Assembly: GCF_014926385.1 (NCBI RefSeq)
Contig: NZ_CP053291.1
Location: forward strand, 1,550,001 to 1,614,000
Source of the DNA: Trueperella pecoris
GTDB taxonomy: Bacteria; Actinomycetota; Actinomycetes; Actinomycetales; Actinomycetaceae
Direction: 5' to 3'
DNA length: 64,000 nucleotides
A model generated the notes under the pieces. The model saw only the letters and a list, made by a program, of their open reading frames with translations. It was not told where the DNA came from and did not search any database. The position numbers were made by a program, and so were the translations under genes. Positions 34,871-44,342 of the stretch are shown piece by piece (the first letter of the stretch is position 1; every line of letters starts with the position of its first letter).

Positions 34871-35880
34871 CCAGACGCGATATTGGCACCGACGATCCCC
34901 GTGTAAAGGTGCGCCCCGGCAAACGCTCGCGGCCCCGCACGAAGATTCGCCCGGATTATTCGGCGGCCCGCCGCGCCCGCGTCTATCGCGTGGACCGCGG
35001 TCGTTATCACGTGACCATGCTTGACGACGCCACCCACGTCTCGGCTGTCAAGGCCAAGGAGTTGCGGCGCGGCGCGATCGTCGTCGGCGATATCGTGGCG
35101 ATGACCGGGGATCTTTCTGGGCGCAAGGACACCCTCGGGCGCATCACGGAGGTCGACGAACGGCGCACGGCGCTGCGCCGCACCGCCGAGGAATCCGAGG
35201 CCGCGGGCACGGAACGCGTCATCGTTGCCAACGCCGACCAGCTTGTCATCGTCACCGCCCTCGCTCAGCCCGAGCCGCGCCCGGGCATGATTGACCGTTG
35301 CCTCGTTGCCGCCTACGACGCCGGCATGCATCCCATCCTGCTGTTAACCAAGGCCGATCTGGCCGACCCTCAGCCATTGCTGGACCTGTACGGGGATCTC
35401 GATCTTGACATCTACGAGTCGACGATCACCAATGAGGGCTGCGACGTCGGCGCCATTGCGGGCGCCCTCGAGGGACATGTGTCCGTGCTGGTCGGGCACT
35501 CGGGCGTGGGCAAGTCAACGCTCATCAACGCCCTCGTTCCGGCTGCCGAGCGCGAAACCGGGCACGTCAACGAGGTGACCGGACGCGGGCGGCACACGTC
35601 CACATCCGCCATGGCATTCGGGCTCGAGGGCGGCGGCGTCGTCATCGATACGCCGGGCGTGCGGACCTTCGGCCTAGCCCACGTCCAGCCCGAGGACCTG
35701 CTACGCGGATTTCCCGATCTGCAGCTCATCTCCGAGGAATGCCCCCGCAGCTGCCCGCACGAGGCCGGGGCACTCGACTGCGCCTTGGACGAGGTTGGCG
35801 ACGAGCGGCTCAAGGCCCGCGTCCATTCCTTCCGGCGTCTGCTCGATTCCCGCCTCAAGATGGATCCGCACTGGGCCTAG
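34867..35880 (+). CDS. rsgA: Ribosome small-subunit-dependent GTPase A
   Basis: This 337-residue circularly permuted GTPase helps 30S subunit maturation. Domains: an OB-fold (about 40-100), then the GTPase with motifs in the order G4 (LTKADLAD), G1 (GHSGVGKST), G3 (DTPGVRTFG), and a C-terminal zinc knuckle (ECPRSCPHEAGALDCAL). The order G4-G1-G3 is diagnostic. It overlaps the aroA stop by four bases (ATGA). Confidence 0.95.
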   Translation: MTRRDIGTDDPRVKVRPGKRSRPRTKIRPDYSAARRARVYRVDRGRYHVTMLDDATHVSAVKAKELRRGAIVVGDIVAMTGDLSGRKDTLGRITEVDERRTALRRTAEESEAAGTERVIVANADQLVIVTALAQPEPRPGMIDRCLVAAYDAGMHPILLLTKADLADPQPLLDLYGDLDLDIYESTITNEGCDVGAIAGALEGHVSVLVGHSGVGKSTLINALVPAAERETGHVNEVTGRGRHTSTSAMAFGLEGGGVVIDTPGVRTFGLAHVQPEDLLRGFPDLQLISEECPRSCPHEAGALDCALDEVGDERLKARVHSFRRLLDSRLKMDPHWA

Positions 35881-35928
35881 TCTTGCGGCATTGTCCCCCA
35901 CCACGCGCGGGCGGCTATGCTAAAAGGC

Positions 35929-36738
35929 ATGACACAGCCACGCTACGCAGATGATCTTCAGGTTGCCCTCGGCATTGCCGACCGAGTCGACGTCTACACG
36001 ATGGAACGATTTCGGGCAGCCGACCTTCACGTGGAGACCAAGCCGGACATGACCCCGGTCTCTGACGCTGACAAGGGTGCCGAACGCCTCATCCGCGACC
36101 TCTTGCGACAGTTCCGCTCGCGCGACGGCGTGACGGGCGAGGAAGAGGAGCAGCATGAGGGCCGCTCGGGCCGACGTTGGATCATCGACCCCATCGACGG
36201 CACCAAGAACTATGTGCGTGGCGTGCCGGTGTGGGCCACGCTGATCGCGTTGGAGGATGCGGGCGAGATCGTCCTCGGTATCGTCTCGGCGCCGGCCCTC
36301 AAGCAGCGCTGGTTCGCGGCCAAAGGGCTCGGCGCTTACAGCGGACGCTCTGCCGCCTCCTCACGCCGGATTCAGGTCTCCCAGGTGGGGCGGATTTCTG
36401 ACGCGTCTCTGTCCTATTCCTCGCTCGGAGGCTGGTCTGAGCGCCAGCAGCTGCGCGGATTTCTGAGGCTGTCACAGAACTGTTGGCGGACACGCGGGTT
36501 TGGCGATTTTTGGTCCTACATGTTGGTGGCCGAGGGTGCGGTGGACATCGCCACTGAGCCCGAACTCAACCTTTACGATATGGCCGCGCTCGTGCCCATT
36601 GTGACGGAGGCGGGCGGGCGTTTCACCTCGCTTGAGGGCCAGGACGGGCCCTGGGGCGGCAACGCGATCGCCACGAACGGCTTCCTACACGAGGGCGCCC
36701 TCGAGATTCTTCATTCGGTGCGCGACGACGACCTGTGA
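35929..36738 (+). CDS. hisN: Histidinol-phosphatase, inositol-monophosphatase type
   Basis: This 269-residue protein is an IMPase-fold phosphatase of the actinobacterial HisN type, which removes phosphate from histidinol phosphate in histidine synthesis. Metal-site motifs: GEEEEQ, WIIDPIDGTKNYVRG and the late LYDMAALVPIVTEAGG. Start: ATG 35929 rather than 35917, because TATGCT at 35916-35921 lies seven bases before it and would give a leaderless mRNA. Another IMPase activity cannot be excluded. Confidence 0.88.
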   Translation: MTQPRYADDLQVALGIADRVDVYTMERFRAADLHVETKPDMTPVSDADKGAERLIRDLLRQFRSRDGVTGEEEEQHEGRSGRRWIIDPIDGTKNYVRGVPVWATLIALEDAGEIVLGIVSAPALKQRWFAAKGLGAYSGRSAASSRRIQVSQVGRISDASLSYSSLGGWSERQQLRGFLRLSQNCWRTRGFGDFWSYMLVAEGAVDIATEPELNLYDMAALVPIVTEAGGRFTSLEGQDGPWGGNAIATNGFLHEGALEILHSVRDDDL

Positions 36739-36797
36739 CCGTCTCCGAGCAGATGGCGGCGGCTAAATTTGTCGGAGCGACTCGGTAGCCTTGCATC

Positions 36798-37988
36798 ATG
36801 AGATTCCTTCACACGGCTGACTGGCATTTGGGCCGCACCCTCCACGGTGCGGATCTGGGGCCTGCGTTCGAACAGTGGTGCGATCATGTGGTCGATCTTG
36901 TCACTCAAGAAGATGTCGATGCCCTTTTCATCTCGGGCGATGTGTATGACCGTGGGATTCCTCCGGTCACCATGGTTGATCTTTTGGCCGATACCCTGCA
37001 ACGCTTGGTGGAACGCACGCGCGTCATTATGACGAGCGGCAATCATGATTCCGCCCAACGTTTGGGATTCGGTGCCGGGCTCTCACGCGATGGCCTGTAT
37101 ATCTACACTGATTCGCGTCGATCAAACGTTCCGGTGGTCATTGATGAAGCCGGCGGCCCGGGCGCGCTCGTTTACCCGATCCCCTATCTCGATCCGGATA
37201 TGGAACGCTCCCGCCTCGGTGGCGAGGAGCTCCTAGACAGGAGCCACACGGCCGTCAACGCGAAGGCGCTGGAACGCATCGAAGAAGACATGCGCTCGCG
37301 ATCCGGAAACGCGGGGCGTGGGGCTGGACAGCCCTACCGCGTCGTGCTCTCTCACTCCTTCGTCATCGGAGCCGAACCCAGTGAATCCGAACGCGACATC
37401 TCAGTCGGAGGTGCCGATTCCATCGGATCCCATCTCTTCCAGCTCGGGGGCCTCACTGATTACGTGGCGCTCGGGCACCTCCATGGCCCGCAGCGCGTGG
37501 GCACGGATAAGGATCCGCTCATGCGATACTCGGGCTCCCCAATTGCGTTTTCGTTTTCTGAGGAAAACCACGTCAAGTCTTCCGTGTTGCTCGATACCCA
37601 AGCCAAGGATCCTGTCACCTTGATCCCCGCGCCGGTGTACCGGCCGCTTGCGACTTTGCAGGACACCTTGGACAATCTCCTCTCTGCGAAGTATTCCGAT
37701 TACACCGATCATTTCCTTCGCATACGCGTCACCGATCCGGATCGCCCGCCAAACCTGTTCGCTAAGCTTGCGGCCCGCTTTCCCCATGTACTCGAACATC
37801 AGCACCTGTCTGAGGCGAACGCTGTGGCTATCGCCGAATTGCAGTCCATTAAGAACGATCCGCTTTCGGTGCTTCGGGAGTTCTTTACAAACGCCGGCGG
37901 GCGTGAGCTCACCGAGGCCGAATCCGATCTCATCACTGCCGTGTGGGAAGGCGTAGGGAAGGAAGAATCGTGCACTTCCGCCGTCTGA
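36798..37988 (+). CDS. sbcD: Exonuclease SbcD
   Basis: This 396-residue Mre11-type nuclease is the catalytic subunit of SbcCD, which opens hairpins and ends in DNA. Metal-binding motifs: LHTADWHLGRTLHG (about 4-17), FISGDVYDR, MTSGNHDSAQRL, LSHSFV and LGHLHGPQ. It has the C-terminal capping domain. The gene overlaps sbcC by 19 bases, so the two subunits are made together. No ribosome binding site; TAGCCT shortly before the ATG suggests a leaderless transcript. Confidence 0.95.
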   Translation: MRFLHTADWHLGRTLHGADLGPAFEQWCDHVVDLVTQEDVDALFISGDVYDRGIPPVTMVDLLADTLQRLVERTRVIMTSGNHDSAQRLGFGAGLSRDGLYIYTDSRRSNVPVVIDEAGGPGALVYPIPYLDPDMERSRLGGEELLDRSHTAVNAKALERIEEDMRSRSGNAGRGAGQPYRVVLSHSFVIGAEPSESERDISVGGADSIGSHLFQLGGLTDYVALGHLHGPQRVGTDKDPLMRYSGSPIAFSFSEENHVKSSVLLDTQAKDPVTLIPAPVYRPLATLQDTLDNLLSAKYSDYTDHFLRIRVTDPDRPPNLFAKLAARFPHVLEHQHLSEANAVAIAELQSIKNDPLSVLREFFTNAGGRELTEAESDLITAVWEGVGKEESCTSAV

Positions 37989-40900
37989 AGTTCAGCGCAA
38001 TCGGCCCGTTCCCCAACAGCCATGAGATTGACTTCGATCAGCTCACGGCCTCAGGGCTCTTCCTCTTCGAGGGCCCAACGGGAGCTGGCAAGTCCTCGAT
38101 TATTGATGCGATCGTCTTCGCCCTCTATGGCGACGTCGCAGGTAGGGATTCGGATCTCAGCCGTATCCGATCCACCTACGCGGATCTCTCCACAGAATCC
38201 TCGGTCGATCTGATCTTCACGATTGCCGCGGGAACCTACCGTGTCCGGCGAACGCCGCAGCGGATGAAGAAGAAGACCCGCGGGGAAGGCATTACGTCAG
38301 TCGATGCCACAGCCAACCTCTGGCGTCTCTCGGAGGCCGCCGTGGACGCCGGAGAATGGGACAAGGGCGAAAGCCTGGCAACCAAGATTTCTCATGTCAA
38401 CGACGAACTGAAGAACCTCCTTGGACTGACTCGTGATCAGTTCGTGCAGACGGTCGTCCTGCCCCAGGGGCAGTTCGCACAATTCCTCAAGATGAAGTCA
38501 ACGGAACGTGCTGCCCTCTTGGAAACGCTCTTTGACACCAGTGACTACCGCGAGTTCGCAAAAGCTCTTGAGGACTCGGCAAAGCTCGCCCGCGAAAAGG
38601 TCAACGCCGCCGCCGGCGCTGCCACGCGTGCTCTCGACGCGTGGCTCGACATCGAGGGGTTTGCGGAACTCTTCCCCGATCTCATGGGCTTGACCTTCAT
38701 CGACTCCGATGACGCAACGCCCGTTGAGTCGATAGAAAAGGCGGATGCACATCTGGCGCAGGAGGAGGCCCGCGCGGCCGCCGATGCACAATCCGCGCAA
38801 GAGGCCTCCGATCGGGCCCGTCAGGCATGGGAGGAAGCACAGGGGCTGAGCAAAGCGCTTGCCGATCTCAGCAAACTCAAGGCGCAACGCGCCGCACTCG
38901 AGGAAGATGCCCAGCATATCGCGACATGCCAGGAGCAGATTGCGGCCCACGAACGGGTTGCCACAGCGATCTCCCGGCTTCATCATGAGGACCAATGCGC
39001 AATCGCACTGCGGAGTGCGGTATCTAGCCTTCCGCCTGCTGGCGAAGCTGTCAGTGCCGAACACGCCGCGCTCGTCGAAGCGATCGCTTCGTCGGGGCCG
39101 ATTGCGACATCCGCGAATGCGCTTGGGGCGGTTGCGGGGCACGAGCTCACGGCACTTGGCGAGCGCGTTGGCGCGCTCGATGGACTCGTCGGGCTCGAAA
39201 GGTCACTCCCACAGCGCAGGGGTGAGCTCGCGAAATTGAATGAGGAGCTCTGTGGCCTCGATTCGAAGATCGCGGCTACGCAGTCCTCCCTTGCCGCCTA
39301 CCCGCAACGATTGGCAGAACTGGATGCCGAGCTTGAGCAGCTACGCTCGGCTGCGGCAAAGAAGCCGGTTGTCGAACAGAAGCTCACCCAACATCGGGCC
39401 TCGCTCGCGATCGCCGATCAATTGCAGGCGCTACGGACGTCGCTCGCGAGGGCCCACGGGGATCTCGATGCGGCCGCCCGCGCCTACGACGCGCAACGTG
39501 AGAACCTCACGAAGGTGACGGACGCCTGGCGAAGCTCCATGGCGGCAAACCTGGCGAGCGAGCTAGCTGAGGGCCTGCCCTGTCCCGTGTGTGGTTCCCA
39601 TGATCACCCCTACCCGGCTCAGCCCACGATCGCTTCGGCAAGCCTCGAACAGGTGCAAGCAGAGGAAGCTGCGCTCGTGCCGCTCGCCCAGGCAGCCGAA
39701 GAGCAGCGGATTGCGGTGGCCGAGTACGAAACGTCGGTCAGCAACCTGAAGGGCCAGCTGGGTCAGCAGACGCCTGAAACCATCCGCGAGGCACTGGCCA
39801 CGCTTGAACAGGAGCTCGCCAACGCCGCCCGCGCCGAGAAAAACGTGGCGGCACATACCAAGAAACGGGCCGAGCTTGGCGAGGCCCAAGCCTCCGAAGA
39901 AAGATCGCTGGCCCTTGCCCGGGAGGCGCGCAGCGCCCTTTCTGAGCGAATCAAGAACTCCGAGGCTTCCATCAACTCCGACGCGCAACGCCTCAGTGAG
40001 GCGCGCGGCGAATTCGACTCGGTGAAGGACAGGCGGGCGTCCCTCGATGCGCTGCGGAAAGAACTTGCCGCCATCCGCGAGGCCGCGGCCACGATTTCCC
40101 ATCGGGCGGGCGCGCTGGCCGAGGCTCAGGCGGCTAGCGCTGAGGAACTCGCCAAAGCCGGTGTGAACGCCGAGCAGGCCCGCGCCGTCTACCTTGACCA
40201 CTCGCGGCTGGTCGCCTTACGCACGGAAGTTCAGGACTTTAACGCCGAGCGTGCCCGTATCGAAGGCCAGCTGTCCAGCGAACGCCTCAAGCATCTGTCC
40301 GGGGATGAACAAGTCGACTTGGCCGGCGTCAAGGCAGCCGACGATGCGGCCATGGCCGACCTGCTCGCCGCGCATCGCCGAGCCACCCTTGCCACGAACA
40401 ACGCCCGCGCTTCGGCCAAGGCCCTGGCCCGCATACGCAAAGCACAAGAAGGCTGGAAGAAGACCTCCGGCGAGGCCGGCCCGGTGGTCCGCCTGGCGGA
40501 CTTAGCGAGTGCAGGAAGCTCCTCGCTCACGCGTATCCGGCTGACGGTGTGGGTTCTCCTGCGCCGTTTTGAGCAGATCGTTGACCGCGCCAACGAACAT
40601 CTGCGCGAATTTTCCTTCGGGCGCTACGAGTTGCAACGCTCCGACGAGGGCCGCGGCGAAGTCAAGTCCGGGCTCGGGTTGGAGATCGTTCACCACGACG
40701 CTGGCCCGCAGGGGGACCATGTTCGTTCGCCGGGCACCCTATCTGGCGGCGAAATCTTCTACACCTCGCTCGCGCTGGCGCTGGCTCTGTCCGAGGTCGT
40801 GCAGGCTGAAAACGGTGGTATCCGCATCGATACGCTCATCATCGACGAGGGCTTCGGCAGCCTGTCGAGCAACTACCTGCAGACGATCATGGATACGCTA

Positions 40901-41032
40901 GGCCAGCTGCGTTCGAGCGGCCGCACGGTTGGAGTGGTCTCCCACGTCGACGAGCTCAAGGCGATGATCCCTGACCGGGTCACCGTAACTCCACTGAGTG
41001 ACGGCGGGTCCACCCTCTCCGTCACCGCGTAG
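37970..41032 (+). CDS. sbcC: Exonuclease subunit SbcC (Rad50-like ATPase)
   Basis: This 1020-residue SMC-like ATPase is the partner of SbcD. N-terminal lobe: Walker A FEGPTGAGKSSIIDAI (about 33-48). Two long Ala/Glu-rich coiled coils flank the zinc hook CPVCGSHDHPYP (about 541-552). C-terminal lobe: signature LSGGEIFYTSLALALALSE and Walker B DTLIIDEGFGSL. The GTG start at 37970 with GGAAGG upstream lies inside sbcD. Confidence 0.95.
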   Translation: MHFRRLKFSAIGPFPNSHEIDFDQLTASGLFLFEGPTGAGKSSIIDAIVFALYGDVAGRDSDLSRIRSTYADLSTESSVDLIFTIAAGTYRVRRTPQRMKKKTRGEGITSVDATANLWRLSEAAVDAGEWDKGESLATKISHVNDELKNLLGLTRDQFVQTVVLPQGQFAQFLKMKSTERAALLETLFDTSDYREFAKALEDSAKLAREKVNAAAGAATRALDAWLDIEGFAELFPDLMGLTFIDSDDATPVESIEKADAHLAQEEARAAADAQSAQEASDRARQAWEEAQGLSKALADLSKLKAQRAALEEDAQHIATCQEQIAAHERVATAISRLHHEDQCAIALRSAVSSLPPAGEAVSAEHAALVEAIASSGPIATSANALGAVAGHELTALGERVGALDGLVGLERSLPQRRGELAKLNEELCGLDSKIAATQSSLAAYPQRLAELDAELEQLRSAAAKKPVVEQKLTQHRASLAIADQLQALRTSLARAHGDLDAAARAYDAQRENLTKVTDAWRSSMAANLASELAEGLPCPVCGSHDHPYPAQPTIASASLEQVQAEEAALVPLAQAAEEQRIAVAEYETSVSNLKGQLGQQTPETIREALATLEQELANAARAEKNVAAHTKKRAELGEAQASEERSLALAREARSALSERIKNSEASINSDAQRLSEARGEFDSVKDRRASLDALRKELAAIREAAATISHRAGALAEAQAASAEELAKAGVNAEQARAVYLDHSRLVALRTEVQDFNAERARIEGQLSSERLKHLSGDEQVDLAGVKAADDAAMADLLAAHRRATLATNNARASAKALARIRKAQEGWKKTSGEAGPVVRLADLASAGSSSLTRIRLTVWVLLRRFEQIVDRANEHLREFSFGRYELQRSDEGRGEVKSGLGLEIVHHDAGPQGDHVRSPGTLSGGEIFYTSLALALALSEVVQAENGGIRIDTLIIDEGFGSLSSNYLQTIMDTLGQLRSSGRTVGVVSHVDELKAMIPDRVTVTPLSDGGSTLSVTA

Positions 41033-41038
41033 CGCCGG

Positions 41039-41485
41039 TTAGCCGAGCTCTTGCGCAAGCGCGGAGCGCTCGATGATGTCATACCACATGAGGTCGATGT
41101 CTCCTGTGGACATGAAGGCCTGATCATCCCCCGCCAATGCGCGATCAACGAGAGCCTCGGACCCGGGCTCGTCGACGAGGATCGTTTCGACATCCGCCCA
41201 CGACACCGCAGCGGTCAGCTCCCGCGCTGAAGGCAGGTCATCGGCCGGAGCGAGCACGCGATCTTGAACCTCAGCCACGCACAGCATGCGCCGCCGGGCT
41301 CTAGCGCCGGTTTGCCCAAGGCGTCGCAGCGATTCGTCAGCTGCAGCCAAGGTGGCGATCATTTCCCAGCCCTCGGCGTCCTCATTCGGAACGGCCATTT
41401 TGAGCTCGGCGGTCACGGCGTGTACCAACCGTGGCGTGATATCGGCCGTGAGATCCAACGGGGTCAGCGGAATGTAGATGCGCAT
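41039..41485 (-). CDS. Conserved actinobacterial protein, unknown function
   Basis: This 148-residue soluble protein begins MRIYIPLTPLDL and ends with an acidic segment containing DLMWYDIIE. It has no signal peptide or membrane segment. It resembles the small actinobacterial family annotated DUF6912 (recalled, not checked). ATG 41485 has AGGA upstream and is preferred to a GTG two codons earlier. The gene is convergent with sbcC, six bases away, and follows the CpaE-like gene on the same strand. Confidence 0.72.
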   Translation of the reverse strand: MRIYIPLTPLDLTADITPRLVHAVTAELKMAVPNEDAEGWEMIATLAAADESLRRLGQTGARARRRMLCVAEVQDRVLAPADDLPSARELTAAVSWADVETILVDEPGSEALVDRALAGDDQAFMSTGDIDLMWYDIIERSALAQELG

Positions 41486-41494
41486 ATGCACATC

Positions 41495-42625
41495 CTAGCC
41501 GCGCGAACCGGTGGCCTCTAACTCGAGCGCGCGCCACAACGCCGCGACGTCCTTCGAATAGCCAGAACGAGGGAACGCCTGCGTGAGGGCCCGGCCCTCC
41601 AACTCGCATTGCTCGGCGCGCCGGCGATCGCCCCTGATCAGGTGGCACGCCATCGGCGCGCCTGCCAGCAGCTCCGCGACCTTAGCCCGCCCGCCCATGC
41701 CCAAACCGTGCTCGGAAAGGACGACGACGCCGCGGTGCATGCCAGGCCGGTCTGTGCCCACGGAGTCCAGGTGTTCGACAAACCTACGCAGGCCCACGGG
41801 GCTGCCCCAACCAACATGGAGGACGACGTCGGCCGCCTCAAGCGCCGATCGCGTCAATGCATGCCGATCCTCTCGGCCGGGCCTAGATTCCATGCCGCCA
41901 GCCAGATCGATGAGGACAGTTTGGGCTTGCCCGGCCAGCGGCTGCCACATCCGTTCAACGACGACGCGCGGCAGCTCCCGCCAGCGCTCACCCGTGTTGA
42001 GCCCTGCGAGGAGACGCCCGGGCCTGCCGGCGTCGCGCCCGGGCAAGTCAACCAGCACCGAGTCAAGAATCTCCTGCGGGTCCTTACCTCGTTCAATGTG
42101 TCGCGCGAGAGCCACGATCGCGGATGTTTCTTCGAGGCCGTACATCTGAGTCAGCGAGGGCCGCTGGGTGTCCCCATCAACAACCATCACATCCGGGCAG
42201 ATCGCCGCGAGATCCCGCACGAGCGCCGACCGCCCGGTGCTTCCTCCCGGTCCCCACACGGCGACGATCTTGCCACGTGGGGGTTGCGCCGCTGTTTGCC
42301 CGTCCGAAATCGTGCCGCGGACGAAAGCGACCATGTCCGTCTCGGCCACGACTATCGCGCCTAGCGCTTCGACTTCCTTCGCAGGCCTACTACCAGGAAC
42401 GACGCCGACCATCGCCCCCTCGCGTCTGAGCTGGCTGACGAGCGACAGGTCGAGCAACGGCTCCTCGCCCGAGAGTAGGACGACGTCACCAAGACCCGCC
42501 TCAACGCCGGCCAACACCTCGGCAAGATCGCCACAGCGACGCGCGATCCGCCCCTCCTGCCCATAAGCTGCAAGGCCGCGGACGACGGCGTCGTCAAGGT
42601 GGCTGGGCAAACACAACAGGATCAT
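41495..42625 (-). CDS. CpaE/MinD-like P-loop ATPase
   Basis: This 376-residue protein has an N-terminal receiver-like region (about 1-105) and a C-terminal deviant-Walker P-loop (VWGPGGSTGRSALVRDLA, about 124-141) with the acidic switch DVMVVDGDTQRPS and a later LIDLAGGMES. It resembles CpaE/SepH-type ATPases that position or drive Flp pilus assembly. Its start overlaps the stop of the SAF-domain gene by four bases. No other pilus genes are near, so the two may do another job at the membrane. Confidence 0.75.
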   Translation of the reverse strand: MILLCLPSHLDDAVVRGLAAYGQEGRIARRCGDLAEVLAGVEAGLGDVVLLSGEEPLLDLSLVSQLRREGAMVGVVPGSRPAKEVEALGAIVVAETDMVAFVRGTISDGQTAAQPPRGKIVAVWGPGGSTGRSALVRDLAAICPDVMVVDGDTQRPSLTQMYGLEETSAIVALARHIERGKDPQEILDSVLVDLPGRDAGRPGRLLAGLNTGERWRELPRVVVERMWQPLAGQAQTVLIDLAGGMESRPGREDRHALTRSALEAADVVLHVGWGSPVGLRRFVEHLDSVGTDRPGMHRGVVVLSEHGLGMGGRAKVAELLAGAPMACHLIRGDRRRAEQCELEGRALTQAFPRSGYSKDVAALWRALELEATGSRG

Positions 42626-43215
42626 GGCCGACCGCCGGGCCCGACGAGCACGATGCCATCCTTGGAGCCGAGAGCCTCGAGGATCGCGGGAACATCAGCG
42701 GGCTCGACCCGAATCTGGGCCTGGGCACCGTTCGTCCGGAGAGTGTCGGGCTTGTCGAGGCCAACCAGGATGGCCCGGTCAGTCATCATCCGTGCTTCGG
42801 CCGGGCTGTTCATGTCCGCTTGGCTTACCCTCCACACATTGATGTTCTCCCCCACTTTCACGCTCGCCGGCAGGTCGGTCAGCAGCGGCACCGACAAGTC
42901 GACGAGGCCCTGTGCGGCTCCCATTGCCGTATGACTCAAGAGGTCACCGGCGCCGATGGAGTGGGCAGCACGGGTACCCGGAGGGATCTCACCCGGGCGC
43001 ACGTAACCGTCCCCCACACTCGCGGGCAGTTGTGCGACCACGAACTGGCTCTCATCTAGCGTGCTTCCCTCGGCGATCTCCGCCTGGGCGCGAAGCATCG
43101 GAACCGTTGCCTCTCCAGCCAGCAAGAACGAGCCTGCGATTCCGCCTCCGGCGACCAGAAGCACGCCCGCCGCAAGCCGCGGGTCTTTCCAAGGAACAAA
43201 TTTTGACATAGCCAT
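42622..43215 (-). CDS. SAF-domain membrane protein (CpaB/RcpC-like)
   Basis: This 197-residue protein has one membrane segment near 14-32 (AAGVLLVAGGGIAGSFLL) and a SAF domain (about 38-105, with EGSTLDESQFVVAQLP and AAHSIGAGDLL), the fold of the CpaB/RcpC pilus protein and of flagellar FlgA. It is at the inner membrane facing outward. It is cotranscribed with the CpaE-like ATPase. ATG 43215 or 43209 may be the start; neither has a strong ribosome binding site. Confidence 0.78.
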   Translation of the reverse strand: MAMSKFVPWKDPRLAAGVLLVAGGGIAGSFLLAGEATVPMLRAQAEIAEGSTLDESQFVVAQLPASVGDGYVRPGEIPPGTRAAHSIGAGDLLSHTAMGAAQGLVDLSVPLLTDLPASVKVGENINVWRVSQADMNSPAEARMMTDRAILVGLDKPDTLRTNGAQAQIRVEPADVPAILEALGSKDGIVLVGPGGRP

Positions 43216-43321
43216 GACTTAAGAGTCACACACCTGCTTAGCTGTTGGCTTTCATTGTCCACAGGTATAAAACTTGTGTATAACTTGTTTTTTCATCACC
43301 TGAAGATGGGAGACTCTCGCT

Positions 43322-43531
43322 ATGGCTAGATTTTTGACAATCGCTGACGTCGCTGAGTACCTCAACGTGTCTGCCGGTCAGGTGCGCACACTCATCAAGA
43401 ACGGTGAGATTCCCGCGATCCAGGTGGGCGGGCGTGGGCAGTGGCGCATCGAAGATGCGATGCTTGCACAATACGTCGAGCGCGGCTACGAAATTACCCG
43501 CCAGAAAATCGCGGCGGGCGAGGACCTCTAG
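43322..43531 (+). CDS. BldC-like helix-turn-helix protein
   Basis: This 69-residue protein is almost entirely a MerR-like winged helix (about 5-52, with LTIADVAEYLNVSAGQVRTL and GGRGQWRIE). It resembles BldC and the excisionase-like regulators of actinobacteria, which bind direct repeats cooperatively. Upstream is AACTTGT repeated directly at short distance (about 43274-43291) close to a TATAAC -10, a candidate for its own operator. Confidence 0.88.
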   Translation: MARFLTIADVAEYLNVSAGQVRTLIKNGEIPAIQVGGRGQWRIEDAMLAQYVERGYEITRQKIAAGEDL

Positions 43532-44127
43532 AAAGAACTTGTCAAGGCGCGGTTGACGCGCGCCTGGCTAATCACGGCTATTGCGGATATGGGCAGGACC
43601 AGCCGCAATAGCCGTTCGCTTTCCTCGTAGTCGTAGGACGCGTGCCATGGGCTCGCCCACGAACCGTATCGGGCACTGTCACTGTCCTTGTCGATGAGCA
43701 CGTGATCACGCCCCACGCCGATGATCTGGGCGCTCACTTCCATGTCAACACATGAGAACTGGGCGTAGGCGTATTGCAACTCCCGCAGGAACGAGCCCAC
43801 GGTGACGGGCAGATCGGGCCCGCACGTGTGGACGATCGAGGACTGGTAGACGCTCGTGACGGCTGGAATGAGGACGACGTGTTGGTCGGCCCCGTCCTCG
43901 AGCAGGAACCACCCCTGCCCGACGACTTTCACCCTCCCGCGCACGCTCTGTTTGGGGCCACGGACCCCGACGTGGACGAGAGCGCCCATCGAGCCGCGTA
44001 TCCGATCCTCCACCGTCAGCGTGGCGCGTTCGGCGTCGGCGAGATCCGCAACCTCGGCCAAGAGCCCTTCGCGCTCTTCCTGCTCCACCTTCGATGCGAT
44101 GTCGTACGCGAGAAGTAACCAATCCAT
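43528..44127 (-). CDS. Conserved actinobacterial protein, unknown function
   Basis: This 199-residue soluble protein starts MDWLLLAYDIASKVEQEEREGL as a helix and continues with a beta-rich middle (HVGVRGPKQSVRGRVKVVG). No catalytic motif or membrane segment is visible. The C-terminus overlaps the end of the BldC-like gene by four bases, convergently. Proteins of this general type occur near secA in actinobacteria, but I do not know a function. Confidence 0.72.
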   Translation of the reverse strand: MDWLLLAYDIASKVEQEEREGLLAEVADLADAERATLTVEDRIRGSMGALVHVGVRGPKQSVRGRVKVVGQGWFLLEDGADQHVVLIPAVTSVYQSSIVHTCGPDLPVTVGSFLRELQYAYAQFSCVDMEVSAQIIGVGRDHVLIDKDSDSARYGSWASPWHASYDYEESERLLRLVLPISAIAVISQARVNRALTSSF

Positions 44128-44342
44128 GCCTCAACACTAGGCCCACGTAACTGAAACGGTTTTCACTTTCCACAGCCCACTATTCCGTTTTCGCAGTTAA
44201 CGTCCACCTTTCCCTTACAGTCGATTACATCCGGTCTCATGTGCCGAAATGCCGTGTATACCCACTAGAAACAGTTGCGCCAAATGGGACAAACTAACCT
44301 GCACATCATCAAACAACACCAAACGACATGATTGGAGATCGC

